Counted from the first letter of the stretch, positions 42,689 to 52,013 are shown. The stretch: DNA of 64,000 bases from an uncultured Paracoccaceae bacterium (GCA_947498985.1 CANMMF010000002.1:434001-498000), one strand, 5' to 3'. The notes: generated by a model from the sequence alone, not told the origin. Translations and numbers: made by a program.

Positions 42689-42831
42689 CAGGTCTCTCCT
42701 ATGCAGATATCCGGAAAATACAGCTCTCGCCTCGAAAAGCAATAAGCTGTATTCGGTAGCCACGCAAATATCATCCTTTCTATAGCCGAATATCTGTACT
42801 ATGTATCATACAAATTTTCGGGAGGGACGAC
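42689..42831. promoter_or_regulatory. Divergent control region with nested dyads
   Basis: Between the GntR/UTRA and tautomerase genes four dyads are visible: AATACAGCT (42717-42725) with AGCTGTATT (42745-42753); CAGATAT (42704-42710) with ATATCTG (42790-42796); TATTCGG (42750-42756) with CCGAATA (42786-42792); and the compact palindrome TGTATCATACA (42802-42812), 20 bases before the tautomerase start. The last has the GT-ATAC form of HutC/UTRA operators. GGGAGGGACG before 42832 is the ribosome site. Confidence 0.6.
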
Positions 42832-43386
42832 ATGCCGATTGTCGAACTGCATGTGCTGGAAGGCTATGACAGCGCGGACAAAACCCGGCTCGGCCAGGCC
42901 TTGACGGAGGCGATTCGGCTGGTGGTGCCCGCCCCTGCGGAGGCGATCACCGTGATGATCCACGAATGCAGCCCCGATCAGTACCTGCGCGGCGGGGTGC
43001 ACCGCACGGGCGCACCGGCCCTGCCCGATCCCGCCGACATCGTGCGCTCTTTCCTCACAGCACTCGAAGAACGTGACCTGCCGCGCGCCGAGGCGTTGCT
43101 GGGCGAGCGGTTCTCCATGACCTTTCCCGGCACCGGCGCCATGACCGCGCTGCAGGAGCTCATCGACTGGGCCCGGCCGCGCTACCGCCACGTGACCAAG
43201 GCATTCGAGGGGTTCGACGTCGTCCCCGGCGCACCGGCCATCGTCTATTGCCGCGGTACGCTGAGCGGGGCCTGGCCCGATGGCGCCGCCTTCGACGGCA
43301 TCCGCTTTGTCGACCGGTTCGAGGTCGCGGACGGAAAGATCATCAGACAGGACGTCTGGAACGACATCGCGGAGCTACGCCCATGA
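42832..43386 (+). CDS. Tautomerase (4-OT-like) fused to an NTF2/SnoaL-like domain
   Basis: A 184-residue two-domain protein. Residues 1-62 are a 4-oxalocrotonate tautomerase-like unit; processing of Met would expose Pro-1 (MPIVELHVLEGYDSADKTRL), the catalytic base of this superfamily. Residues 70-184 look like an NTF2/SnoaL-like cone (DIVRSFLTALEERDLPRAEA; MTFPGTGAMTALQELIDWAR; IRFVDRFEVADGKIIRQDVW). I know no named enzyme with this fusion. First gene of the plus-strand catabolic unit, overlapping hyuB by ATGA. Confidence 0.75.
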   Translation: MPIVELHVLEGYDSADKTRLGQALTEAIRLVVPAPAEAITVMIHECSPDQYLRGGVHRTGAPALPDPADIVRSFLTALEERDLPRAEALLGERFSMTFPGTGAMTALQELIDWARPRYRHVTKAFEGFDVVPGAPAIVYCRGTLSGAWPDGAAFDGIRFVDRFEVADGKIIRQDVWNDIAELRP

Positions 43387-45074
43387 GCATCGACCCGATC
43401 ACCCTGGCTGTGCTGGCCGGACGCATGGAACAGATCGCCGACGAGATGGACGCAACGCTTTTCCGCGCCGCCTTCAACCCGATCATCGCCGAGGCGCATG
43501 ACGCCAGCCACGGCCTTTACCACGCCACCACCGGCGACACGCTGGTGCAGGGCAAATCCGGCCTGCCGATCTTTGTGGGGGTGATGAGCTTTGCGGTGAA
43601 GGCGGTGATCGACAAGGCCGCGCGCGACGGCGATCTGGGCGACGGCGACATCTATATCTTCAACGACGCCCATCTGGGCGGCACGCATCTGAGCGACATG
43701 CGGCTGGTGCGGCCCTATTTCCACGACGGAGAGCTTTTCTGCTACCTCGCCTCGGTTGGTCACTGGCACGATGTCGGCGGCGCGGTTCCGGGAAATTACA
43801 ACCCGGCGGCCACCGATGCGTTCCAGGAGGCCTTTGTGCTGCCGCCGGTAAAGCTCGCGCGGAAGGGCGAGATTCAGGAGGACATCGTCGACATCGTGCT
43901 GCGCAACACCCGCCTGCCGCAATCGGCGCGCGGCGATCTCAACGGGCAATTGGGTGCGCTCGATCTCGGGGTGAAGCGGCTGGGCGCCTTGCTGGCCGAA
44001 TATGGCGCTGAAACCGTGCGCGCCGCGCTTGACGCGCTCAGCGACCGGGCCGAGGCCTTGATGGAGGCGGAGTTGCAGGGCCTGCCGGACGGTCGCTGGG
44101 AGGCGGAGGACTTTCTCGACAATGACGGGATCGAGGATGTCGCCCTGCCGATCCGGGTCGCGCTCGAGATCCGCGACAACCGCATGGTGCTGGATTTCGA
44201 GGGCACGGCGCCGCGCTGCGCGGGTCCGGTGAACATCGCCCTGCCCACCGCCGTCGCCACCGCTTATGTGGCGATCAAACATGTCTTCCCGATGCTGCCC
44301 GCCAATGCCGGCGTCATGCGCCCCATCGATGTGCGCATTCCGGAAGGCTCGCTGCTCTCGGCGGAGTTTCCCGCCCCCACCGGCGGCTACACCGAAACCA
44401 TCCTGCGCATGATAGACGTGATCTTTTGCGCCATGGCCAAAGCCGCGCCGGAGCGGGTGGTGGCCAACGCCTATGGCACGATCAACGCGCTGTCGATTGC
44501 GGGCAAACGCTCGGACGGCAAGCCCTGGGTGATGTTCTCGTTCTACGGCGGCGGGCATGGCGGATCAGTCGAGAGCGACGGGCTGAACCACGGCAACGCG
44601 CCCATTTCCACTGCGACGATCCCGCCGATGGAAATCCTCGAGGCCGCCTACCCGGTAATGTTCCGGCACTGGGCGCTGCGCCCCGACAGCGCAGGCGCAG
44701 GCCGGCATCGCGGCGGGCTGGGCGCGGTCTATGAGATCGAGGTGCTGGAGGAAAACGGCGCGGAGGCGTTTCTTTTCGGCGAACGCGGCCGCTTTGCACC
44801 CAAAGGTGTGGCCGGGGGCGCCGAGGGCACGATGAATGTCTTCGCGTTCGAACAGGAGGACGGCTGGGCGCGCCCGCCGCTCGCCTCGAAGATCCGCGGC
44901 ATCAAGCTGGCGCAGGGCCAAAGCGTGCGGCTGGAAACGCCGGGTGGCGGCGGCTACGGCCCACCGGCGGAGCGCGATCCGGGCGCTGTCGCCAGCGATG
45001 TGGCCGCAGGCTATCTGAGCGACGATGAGGCCACGCGGCTTTACGGTCCGTCCTGGCAGGAGGCCCGCGCATGA
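43383..45074 (+). CDS. hyuB: Hydantoinase B / oxoprolinase family subunit
   Basis: A 563-residue HyuB-type subunit: ITLAVLAGRMEQIADEMDAT, DGDIYIFNDAHLGGTHLSDM, GHWHDVGGAVPGNYNP and the Gly-rich FYGGGHGGSVESDGL. Together with HyuA it forms an ATP-dependent enzyme that opens hydantoins, 5-oxoproline or similar lactams, or carboxylates ketones in related complexes. Both its ends overlap neighbours (ATGA at 43383 and 45071), implying stoichiometric synthesis. Confidence 0.9.
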   Translation: MSIDPITLAVLAGRMEQIADEMDATLFRAAFNPIIAEAHDASHGLYHATTGDTLVQGKSGLPIFVGVMSFAVKAVIDKAARDGDLGDGDIYIFNDAHLGGTHLSDMRLVRPYFHDGELFCYLASVGHWHDVGGAVPGNYNPAATDAFQEAFVLPPVKLARKGEIQEDIVDIVLRNTRLPQSARGDLNGQLGALDLGVKRLGALLAEYGAETVRAALDALSDRAEALMEAELQGLPDGRWEAEDFLDNDGIEDVALPIRVALEIRDNRMVLDFEGTAPRCAGPVNIALPTAVATAYVAIKHVFPMLPANAGVMRPIDVRIPEGSLLSAEFPAPTGGYTETILRMIDVIFCAMAKAAPERVVANAYGTINALSIAGKRSDGKPWVMFSFYGGGHGGSVESDGLNHGNAPISTATIPPMEILEAAYPVMFRHWALRPDSAGAGRHRGGLGAVYEIEVLEENGAEAFLFGERGRFAPKGVAGGAEGTMNVFAFEQEDGWARPPLASKIRGIKLAQGQSVRLETPGGGGYGPPAERDPGAVASDVAAGYLSDDEATRLYGPSWQEARA

Positions 45075-47128
45075 GCCGCATGGTAGGCGTCGATGTGGGC
45101 GGCACGTTCACGGATGTGTTTGTGCTCGACGAGGCGGCGGGCAAGGCCAGCGTCGCCAAGGTGCCGACAACCCGGCCCGACCAGTCGGGCGGGTTTCTTG
45201 ACGGCATCAGCCGGGAGGTCAGCGACAAGTCGGAACTTTCGGTTGTGGTCCACGGCACCACCGCGGGCACCAATGCGCTGCTGGAGCGCAAGGGCGCGCG
45301 CATCGGGGTGATCACCACGGCAGGCCTGCGCGACGTGCTGGAAATGCGCCGCCGCGACCGGCCCCGCACCTGGGGACTGCGCGGTGATTTCGACCCGGTC
45401 GTGCCGCGCGCCTTGCGGCTGGAAGTGCCCGAACGCACGCTCGCCGATGGTACGATCCGCACGCAGGTCGATCTGGATGCGGTGCGCGCAGCCGGGCAGC
45501 AATTGATAGATGATGGCTGCCTCGCCGTCGCCGTGCTGTTTGCCAATGCCTATGCCAACCCGGAAAACGAGACGCGCGCGGTGGCGGCGTTGCGCGAGAT
45601 CTGGCCCAACGCACATGTCTCCGCCTCCTCCGAGATCCTGCCCGAAATTCGCGAGTTCGAGCGGTTTTCTACCACCGCGCTCAACGCCTATCTGCAGCCC
45701 GAGGTCTCGGGCTACCTGACCCGGCTCGACGGGGCGTTGCGCGATGCGGGCTTTGGCGGCGAGTTCATGATCGTGCAATCCAATGGCGGCGTGATGCCGG
45801 TGGACGAAGCCTCTCGCATGCCGATCCGCACCGCGCTCAGCGGCCCCGCCGCCGGTGTGATCGCCGCAGGCTACATCGCCACCTCCGCGGGTTTTCCCGA
45901 CGTGATCACCGGCGACATGGGCGGCACCAGCTTCGACGTCTCGCTGATCGCGGGCGGTGAGACGGTGCTGAGCCCGCAGACCTCCATCGATTTCGGCATG
46001 GTGGTCCGCTCCCCGATGATCGAGATCACGACGATTGGCGCGGGCGGAGGCTCCATCGCCTGGGTCGACAAGGGTGGCCTGCTGAATATCGGCCCGGAAA
46101 GTGCAGGCTCCACCCCCGGCCCCGTCGCCTACGGGCAAGGCAACGACCGGCCCACCGTGACCGATGCCAATGTGGTGCTGGGCCGGATCGATCCGGAGAA
46201 CCCCATCGGCGGCAAGCTGGAGCGCCTCGATGTAAAGGCCGCGTGCCACGCCATCGAGACCCATGTGGGCGAGAAGCTGGGGCTCGACCTTGAACAGGCC
46301 GCCGAGGCCATCCTGCGCGTCGCCAATTCCCGCATGGCCGGTGCCATTCGCCTTGTCAGCATCGAGCGCGGCTTCGACCCCAAGCGCTTTGCCTTCATGC
46401 CTTTCGGCGGCGGCGGCGCGCTGCATGCGGGTGCCATGCTCGACGATGTGGGCCTCGGGCGCGCGCTGGTGCCGCGCTATCCCGGTGTGACCTCGGCGCT
46501 GGGATGTGTGATCGCCGACATGCGGCAGGATTTTGTGCAGACCGTGAACGCCATGCTGGAAGGGCTCGACACCACCCGTCTGGCGCGGGTCATGCAGGAT
46601 CACGTGGATCGCGGCATGGCGCTGCTCGACGCCGCGCAGACCCGGTTCGAGGCGCGCGAGACCGGCTTCGCGCTCGACATGGCCTATCTCGGCCAGACCC
46701 ACACGGTGTCGGTGCCGCTGCCCGTCACGGTCGAGAACGGCACGGTCATCCCCCCGACCGAGACCCAGATCGCCGAGGCCTTCGACGCCACCTACCGCGA
46801 GGCCTACGGGAGGCTTCTGAAAGACGGTGTGCGGCGGGTGATGAACCTGCGCAGCGCCGTGACCGGCAAGCGGCCCAAGTTCGACCTGACGACGCTGGCA
46901 CCTGAAAGCGGCACCGTGGAGGCCGCGCAGAAGGGCAGCCGCCGCGTGCATTTCGGCAACCAGTGGCACGACACCGCGATCTATACGCGGCTCGCGCTGC
47001 CGGTCGGCGCGGTGATCGACGGCCCGGCAATCCTCGAGCAGCCCGACACCACCGTGCTGATCGAACCGGGGTTGCGTGGAGAGGTCGACCGCTTCGGCAA
47101 CACCATCATCACCCGCGTGGAGGACTGA
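45071..47128 (+). CDS. hyuA: Hydantoinase A / oxoprolinase family subunit
   Basis: A 685-residue ASKHA-type ATPase subunit: GVDVGGTFTDVFVLDEAAGK is the phosphate-1 loop, VVHGTTAGTNALLERKGAR and VITTAGLRDVLEMRRRDRP follow, and VITGDMGGTSFDVSLIAGGE is the second phosphate loop. ATP hydrolysis in HyuA drives ring opening at HyuB. It pairs with hyuB and precedes the isochorismatase-fold gene by one base. Confidence 0.92.
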   Translation: MSRMVGVDVGGTFTDVFVLDEAAGKASVAKVPTTRPDQSGGFLDGISREVSDKSELSVVVHGTTAGTNALLERKGARIGVITTAGLRDVLEMRRRDRPRTWGLRGDFDPVVPRALRLEVPERTLADGTIRTQVDLDAVRAAGQQLIDDGCLAVAVLFANAYANPENETRAVAALREIWPNAHVSASSEILPEIREFERFSTTALNAYLQPEVSGYLTRLDGALRDAGFGGEFMIVQSNGGVMPVDEASRMPIRTALSGPAAGVIAAGYIATSAGFPDVITGDMGGTSFDVSLIAGGETVLSPQTSIDFGMVVRSPMIEITTIGAGGGSIAWVDKGGLLNIGPESAGSTPGPVAYGQGNDRPTVTDANVVLGRIDPENPIGGKLERLDVKAACHAIETHVGEKLGLDLEQAAEAILRVANSRMAGAIRLVSIERGFDPKRFAFMPFGGGGALHAGAMLDDVGLGRALVPRYPGVTSALGCVIADMRQDFVQTVNAMLEGLDTTRLARVMQDHVDRGMALLDAAQTRFEARETGFALDMAYLGQTHTVSVPLPVTVENGTVIPPTETQIAEAFDATYREAYGRLLKDGVRRVMNLRSAVTGKRPKFDLTTLAPESGTVEAAQKGSRRVHFGNQWHDTAIYTRLALPVGAVIDGPAILEQPDTTVLIEPGLRGEVDRFGNTIITRVED

Positions 47129-47129
47129 C

Positions 47130-47750
47130 ATGGCCAGGATTGACCGCATCGACCCGAGCCGCACGGCGCTGCTGACCATCGATCTGCAGAACGACTTTAT
47201 CCATCCCGAAGGGGCGTATGGCCGCGCGGGCCAGTCTGCTCCGGCCATCGCGGCCCTGCCCCAGCGGATCAAGCCCCTGCGCGATGCGCTGAAAGCGCGC
47301 GGCGGGGCCTATATCTCGGCGCAGTTTTCGTTGATCCCCGGCCCCGACGGGGAGCCGCTGATCGCCGAACATCTCAAGGAATTGCGGCCGTTTCTGGCCA
47401 AGGGCGATTTCGAGCCCGGCAGCTGGGGCCACGGGCTGGTGGACACGCTGCAAGCAGCCGATTTCACCATCGAAAAGGTCGCCTATTCGGCGTTTTTCCA
47501 GACCCGGCTGGAGTTTGTGCTGAAGAAAATGCAGATCGACACGCTGATTGTCGGCGGCATCGTGACCAATGGCGGCGTCGCTTCCACCTTGCGCGATGCG
47601 CATCTGCGCGACATCCCCACGGTGATGCTGACCGATGGCTGCGCGGCTTTCAGCGCAGAGGTGCATGACGCGACGATCACCTCGCTCGGGACCGTGACCG
47701 CGCCGATGGACTGCGCCAGAGCGACAGCGCTGGTGGAGGCCGCGTCATGA
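47130..47750 (+). CDS. Isochorismatase-fold protein without the catalytic cysteine
   Basis: A 206-residue protein of the isochorismatase/cysteine hydrolase superfamily: D18 in LLTIDLQNDFIHPEGAYG, K116 in FTIEKVAYSAFFQTRL, and IVGGIVTNGGVASTLRDAHL. In amidohydrolase members the last motif reads TNxC; here it is TNGG, so the nucleophilic Cys is replaced by G149, as in true isochorismatases. An N-carbamoyl or maleamate amidase role is therefore doubtful; vinyl-ether or other water-based hydrolysis is possible. It is coupled to the lyase gene by ATGA. Confidence 0.8.
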   Translation: MARIDRIDPSRTALLTIDLQNDFIHPEGAYGRAGQSAPAIAALPQRIKPLRDALKARGGAYISAQFSLIPGPDGEPLIAEHLKELRPFLAKGDFEPGSWGHGLVDTLQAADFTIEKVAYSAFFQTRLEFVLKKMQIDTLIVGGIVTNGGVASTLRDAHLRDIPTVMLTDGCAAFSAEVHDATITSLGTVTAPMDCARATALVEAAS

Positions 47751-48610
47751 GCCTGCGCGCCCGTCTGGCCGAAGACCACATCCTTGTCGCCCCCGGCATC
47801 TATGACGGGCTGACCGCGTCTTTGGCGGACCAGGCCGGTTTCGAGGCGCTGTATCTCTCGGGTGCCGCGGTGGCCTACACGCGGCTGGGCCGCCCCGATA
47901 TCGGCCTGACCACGGCCTCCGAGATGGCCGACACCATGGCGCTGATTGCCGACCGGACGTCGCTGCCGGTGATCATCGACGCCGATACCGGCTTTGGCAA
48001 CGCGCTCAACGCGCAGCGCACGATGCGGGTCTATGAGCGCGCCGGGGCCGCCGCCTTGCAACTGGAAGACCAGACCTATCCCAAACGCTGCGGGCATCTT
48101 GCCGACAAATCGCTGATCCCGGCGGCGGAGATGGCAGGCAAGATCTCCGCCATGGCCGATGCCCGCGCCAGCGACGAGACGCTGATCGTGGCGCGCACCG
48201 ACGCCATCGCCGTCGAAGGGTTCGAGGCTGCGCTCGACCGCGCCGGGGCCTATGTGGAGGCGGGGGCGGATGTGCTCTTCATCGAAGCGCCGCGCTCCGA
48301 AGAGCAGTTGCAAACCATTGCGACGGAGTTTGCCGGGCGGATTCCGCTGCTGGCCAACATGGTCGAAGGCGGCGCCACTCCGATCCAGAGCGCCGAGCAT
48401 CTCGAGCGCATCGGCTTTTCGCTGGTGATCTTTCCCGGCGGCATCGTGCGCGCGCTGGCACGGGCCGCACAGGATTACTATGGCTCGCTGCGCCTTCATG
48501 GCTCCAACAAGCCCTTTGCCAACCGGATGTTCGATTTCAACGGGCTGAACGACGTGCTTGGCACCGACGACATGCTCACCTCGGGCAAGAGGTACGAGCG
48601 CGGTGGCTGA
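47747..48610 (+). CDS. Isocitrate lyase / PEP mutase family C-C lyase
   Basis: A 287-residue TIM-barrel enzyme of the ICL/PEP-mutase superfamily: YLSGAAVAYTRLGRPDIGL, the metal site IDADTGFGNALNAQ, and the gating loop with K113-R-C-G-H117 (YPKRCGHLADK). That KRCGH loop marks the 2-methylisocitrate lyase and 2,3-dimethylmalate lyase subgroup rather than PEP mutases. It would cleave a 2-hydroxyacid made by the LeuCD hydratase into pyruvate (or another 2-oxo acid) and a carboxylate. Its stop is overlapped by the FAD gene. Confidence 0.88.
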   Translation: MSLRARLAEDHILVAPGIYDGLTASLADQAGFEALYLSGAAVAYTRLGRPDIGLTTASEMADTMALIADRTSLPVIIDADTGFGNALNAQRTMRVYERAGAAALQLEDQTYPKRCGHLADKSLIPAAEMAGKISAMADARASDETLIVARTDAIAVEGFEAALDRAGAYVEAGADVLFIEAPRSEEQLQTIATEFAGRIPLLANMVEGGATPIQSAEHLERIGFSLVIFPGGIVRALARAAQDYYGSLRLHGSNKPFANRMFDFNGLNDVLGTDDMLTSGKRYERGG

Positions 48611-49967
48611 GGTCGCGCCAACGCCTGATACCCTCGATCTGGAGGTCGAGACGCTGATCCTCGGCGCCGGGGCCTGCGGCATGATCGCAGCGCTGGCCGC
48701 GCAGGAGTCCGGGCAGCAGGTGATGGTGCTCGAGGCAGATGCGGTGCCCTCGGGCTCCACCGCGCTGTCCGCCGGGCTGATCCCGGCGGCGGGCACGCGG
48801 TTTCAGCGCGCGGCAGGGATCGCGGATACCGCGGAGACTTTCGCCGCCGACATCCAGCGCAAGGCCGGGGGAGAGAACGACCCGGCATTGGTCGACGCCA
48901 TGGCGCAGGGGGCCGGTCCCGCCATCGAGTGGCTGGCCGACCGGTTTGACCTGCCGTTTTCGGTGGTGGCGGATTTCGACTACCCCGGTCACACGCATCG
49001 CCGCATGCACGGGCTGCCCTCGCGCGCCGGGACGGAACTGATCGACCGTCTGCGCAGCACCTGCGAGACGCAGGGCATCGACATCATCTGCGAACGCCGC
49101 GGCACGGTGCTGCATCACGACGGGCGGCGCGTCACCGGCCTGACCGTGGCGCGCCCCGATGGCGGGCAGGAGCGGATCGGCTGCGCACGGCTGATCCTGG
49201 CCTGCAACGGCTTTGGCGGCGCGCGCGACATGGTGGCCCGGCACATGCCGGAGATCGGGGACGCGCTCTGGTTCGGTCATGACGGCAACCGGGGAGAGGC
49301 GGTGCTCTGGGGGGAGCAGATCGGCGCAAGGACGCGGCATCTCGGGGCCTATCAGGGCCATGGCAATGTCGCCCACCCGCATGGCATCCTGATCAGCTGG
49401 GCGGTGATCACCGAAGGCGGTGTGCAGGTCAATCGCGAGGGGGTGCGCTTCTGGAACGAAAGCCAGGGCTATTCCGAAGCGGCCCGCATGGTGATGGCGC
49501 AGCCGGGCGGCGAGGCCTGGGCGATCTTCGACGGGCGCATCGCGGGCATTGCCCGGCAATTCGAAGATTTCAAACAGGCCGAAGCGCAGGGCGCAGTCTT
49601 GCGGGCGGACACGGTCGGGGCCCTCGCAGAGGCTCTGGGCCTGCCGGCGCAGGCCCTGGTGGACACGCTGGACAGTTTGCCGCGCTCCGGCGAAGACGGT
49701 TTTGGCCGCCGCTTTGACACGCCGCCGCTCGCGCCGCCCTATTGCGGCGTGCGCGTGACCGGCGCGCTTTTTCACACGCAAGGCGGGCTGGAAACGGATG
49801 GCGACGGCCGCGTGCGGCATCGCAATGGCGGCAGGTTCGACAATCTCTTTGCCGCCGGTGGCGCCGCCTGCGGCGTATCGGGCTCAGGCGACAGCGGCTA
49901 TCTTTCGGGCAACGGGCTGTTGGCGGCGGTGGTTCTGGGACGGGCGGCGGGTCAGGCGGAACTCTGA
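48603..49967 (+). CDS. FAD-dependent fumarate-reductase/KstD-type oxidoreductase
   Basis: A 454-residue flavoprotein. The dinucleotide-binding N-terminus reads TLILGAGACGMIAALAAQES, then EADAVPSGSTALSAGLIPAA; the C-terminal FAD loop is NLFAAGGAACGVSGSGDSGY. The family reduces C=C bonds (fumarate reductase) or introduces them (3-ketosteroid dehydrogenase). In this unit it may prepare or reduce an unsaturated acid. GTG at 48603 overlaps the lyase stop by 8 bases; ATG alternatives do not fit. Confidence 0.85.
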   Translation: MAEVAPTPDTLDLEVETLILGAGACGMIAALAAQESGQQVMVLEADAVPSGSTALSAGLIPAAGTRFQRAAGIADTAETFAADIQRKAGGENDPALVDAMAQGAGPAIEWLADRFDLPFSVVADFDYPGHTHRRMHGLPSRAGTELIDRLRSTCETQGIDIICERRGTVLHHDGRRVTGLTVARPDGGQERIGCARLILACNGFGGARDMVARHMPEIGDALWFGHDGNRGEAVLWGEQIGARTRHLGAYQGHGNVAHPHGILISWAVITEGGVQVNREGVRFWNESQGYSEAARMVMAQPGGEAWAIFDGRIAGIARQFEDFKQAEAQGAVLRADTVGALAEALGLPAQALVDTLDSLPRSGEDGFGRRFDTPPLAPPYCGVRVTGALFHTQGGLETDGDGRVRHRNGGRFDNLFAAGGAACGVSGSGDSGYLSGNGLLAAVVLGRAAGQAEL

Positions 49968-50019
49968 CCGACGCCTTGAGGATGTTCCCTTTCCGACGCC
50001 ACAATGCCGCCCGCGCCGC

Positions 50020-51525
50020 TCAGCCCTTGTCTGCCACCGGCTTACGCCGTGTGGCGCGGAACCCAGCGCGGATGATCGCCACGATGGTGATCACCGTGAC
50101 GGTCCAGAAGAACCACGTGATCGGGCCGCGCAGCAGGATCGACGGATCGCTGCCCGACATCAGCATCGACTGGCGGAAATTATCCTCGAGCAACGGGCCG
50201 AGGATGAAAGCGATGAGGAACGGCGCGGCAGGCACCTGGTAGCGCATCATCACATAGCCCACCCAGCCCATGGCAAACATCACACCGACATCGAAGATGT
50301 TGTTGTTGACCGCAAAGACCCCGTAGATGCAGAGCACCAGAACCCCCGGCACCAGCAGGCGGCGCGGCACATCGGCCACGTATTTGAAGCCCTTGATGGC
50401 CACCGACCCGATGAAAAACAAGAACACCGAGCTTACGATCAAACCGATGAAAAGCCCGTAGATGATGTCGACATTCAGGATGAACATCATTGGCCCGGGC
50501 TGCAGCCCGTGGATCATGAAGGCGCCGATGATGATCGCGGTGATCACATCCCCCGGCACGCCCAGCGCCAGAAGCGGGATCAGCGTCGCACCCGCAACGC
50601 CGTTATTGCCTGCCTCAGAGGCCGCCACGCCCTCGACCTCGCCTTTGCCGAAATTCTCTTTGTATTTGGAGCGGCGGCGCGCTTCGGAATAGCTCAGGAA
50701 CGCCGAAGGCGCCGCACCGATGCCGGGGATGGACCCCAGGAACACGCCGATCAGGCTGCCGCGGATGATCGAGCGGAAGCTGCGGCGATAATCGGCAAAA
50801 CTGACCCAGTTCTTGCCCAGCGACCGCGCCTTGCCCACATGCGCGGTCGGGTGCCAGACCATGGCGATGACCTCGGGGATCGCAAAGAGCCCGATCAGCA
50901 CCGCGATGAAATTGAGCCCGCCCATCAGGTTGGGATCGCCGAAGGTAAAGCGGTTGGTGCCGTAAACCAGATCGAGCCCGATCGTGGCCAGCATCAGCCC
51001 CAGCAGCGCCGACAGCGCGCCTTTCAGCAGGCTGTCACCCGACACGCCCGCAATGATCGTCAGCGAAAACAGGATCAGCGTGAAGAACTCCGGCGGCCCG
51101 AAGCTCAGCGCAAAGCTCGCCAGCCATCCGGCAAAGAGAATGAGCGACAGGTTGGAGACCACATCCGCCGTGCAGCTCGCCCAGAGCGCCATGCCCAGCG
51201 CGCGCCCCGCCTCGCCCTTCTCGGCCATCGGGTAGCCGTCGAGGATGGTCGCCGACGAGGCCGGAGTGCCCGGTGTCTTGATCAGGATCGCCGGGATCGA
51301 GCCGCCGAAGATGCCGCCCTTGTAGACCCCGAGCAGCAGCAGGATGCCGGTGATCGGCTGCATGGAAAAGGTGAAGGGCAGCGTCAGGGCCACCGCCATG
51401 GTCGCCGACATACCCGGGATCGCGCCGCCGATCACACCGATGGTGACGCCGATGCCCAGCGCCAGAAACGCCTCGATATTGCCGACAACGGTGAGCCCGG
51501 CAAGGATGCTGTCGAGAAAGCTCAT
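50020..51525 (-). CDS. tctA: Tripartite tricarboxylate transporter membrane subunit TctA
   Basis: A 501-residue protein with about twelve helices: GVTIGVIGGAIPGMSATMAV, the conserved VYKGGIFGGSIPAILIKTPG, TPASSATILDGYPMAEKGEA and LGSIPGIGAAPSAFLSYSEA. It carries the substrate through the inner membrane on a proton or sodium gradient. Overlaps tctB by ATGA (51522-51525). Confidence 0.93.
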   Translation of the reverse strand: MSFLDSILAGLTVVGNIEAFLALGIGVTIGVIGGAIPGMSATMAVALTLPFTFSMQPITGILLLLGVYKGGIFGGSIPAILIKTPGTPASSATILDGYPMAEKGEAGRALGMALWASCTADVVSNLSLILFAGWLASFALSFGPPEFFTLILFSLTIIAGVSGDSLLKGALSALLGLMLATIGLDLVYGTNRFTFGDPNLMGGLNFIAVLIGLFAIPEVIAMVWHPTAHVGKARSLGKNWVSFADYRRSFRSIIRGSLIGVFLGSIPGIGAAPSAFLSYSEARRRSKYKENFGKGEVEGVAASEAGNNGVAGATLIPLLALGVPGDVITAIIIGAFMIHGLQPGPMMFILNVDIIYGLFIGLIVSSVFLFFIGSVAIKGFKYVADVPRRLLVPGVLVLCIYGVFAVNNNIFDVGVMFAMGWVGYVMMRYQVPAAPFLIAFILGPLLEDNFRQSMLMSGSDPSILLRGPITWFFWTVTVITIVAIIRAGFRATRRKPVADKG

Positions 51526-52013
51526 GGCAGCCGGATCACTTCGCCCTGCGGGATCGCGACCCCGGCCACATGGGCAAAGAAGGCGTATAGCGCCAGCGGA
51601 ATCACGATGGCGCAGACCACGGCGGCCTTGGGATGGCGGGTGCGCACCAGAAACGCGGTTGCCGCAAAGCAGAGCATCGCGGTCCAGACCATGCCAAGCC
51701 GCGACATCAGCAGCATCGCACCGAGCATGATCGCGGCGATGACCACAAGCCGCAGCCAGGCTTGCGGCGCGTCGTCGATGGGATCGTTGAGCGGTGCGTC
51801 ATCGGCGGGCAAAAGCACCCGGGTGGCCAGCAGCCCCAGCCCGGTCAGCCCGGTGAGCCCCGCAAGCGTATAGGGCCAGAAGAGCGGCGACAGGATCACG
51901 TTGCCGACATTGCTGGGCGAGGAGACATAGACCGGAATGATCCAGAAAATCATCAGCAGCGACAGCGCGCAGGCGCCCACTCCCAGATGCAGCTGTGCCC
52001 TGCGCGCGTTCAT
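51522..52013 (-). CDS. tctB: Tripartite tricarboxylate transporter small subunit TctB
   Basis: A 163-residue membrane protein with four helices (LGVGACALSLLMIFWIIPVY at the N-terminus, AWLRLVVIAAIMLGAMLLMS mid, AVVCAIVIPLALYAFFAHVA near the end). It is poorly conserved, as usual for TctB, and is identified mainly by its place between tctC and tctA. Confidence 0.85.
   Translation of the reverse strand: MNARRAQLHLGVGACALSLLMIFWIIPVYVSSPSNVGNVILSPLFWPYTLAGLTGLTGLGLLATRVLLPADDAPLNDPIDDAPQAWLRLVVIAAIMLGAMLLMSRLGMVWTAMLCFAATAFLVRTRHPKAAVVCAIVIPLALYAFFAHVAGVAIPQGEVIRLP

Noticed and set aside
45041-47272. Long minus-strand frame opposite hyuA
   Set aside because: His/Arg/Gly-rich shadow without any recognisable domain.
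47130-47750. Maleamate or N-carbamoyl amidase assignment for the isochorismatase-fold protein
   Set aside because: The nucleophilic Cys is replaced by Gly, so a cysteine-hydrolase activity is not supported.
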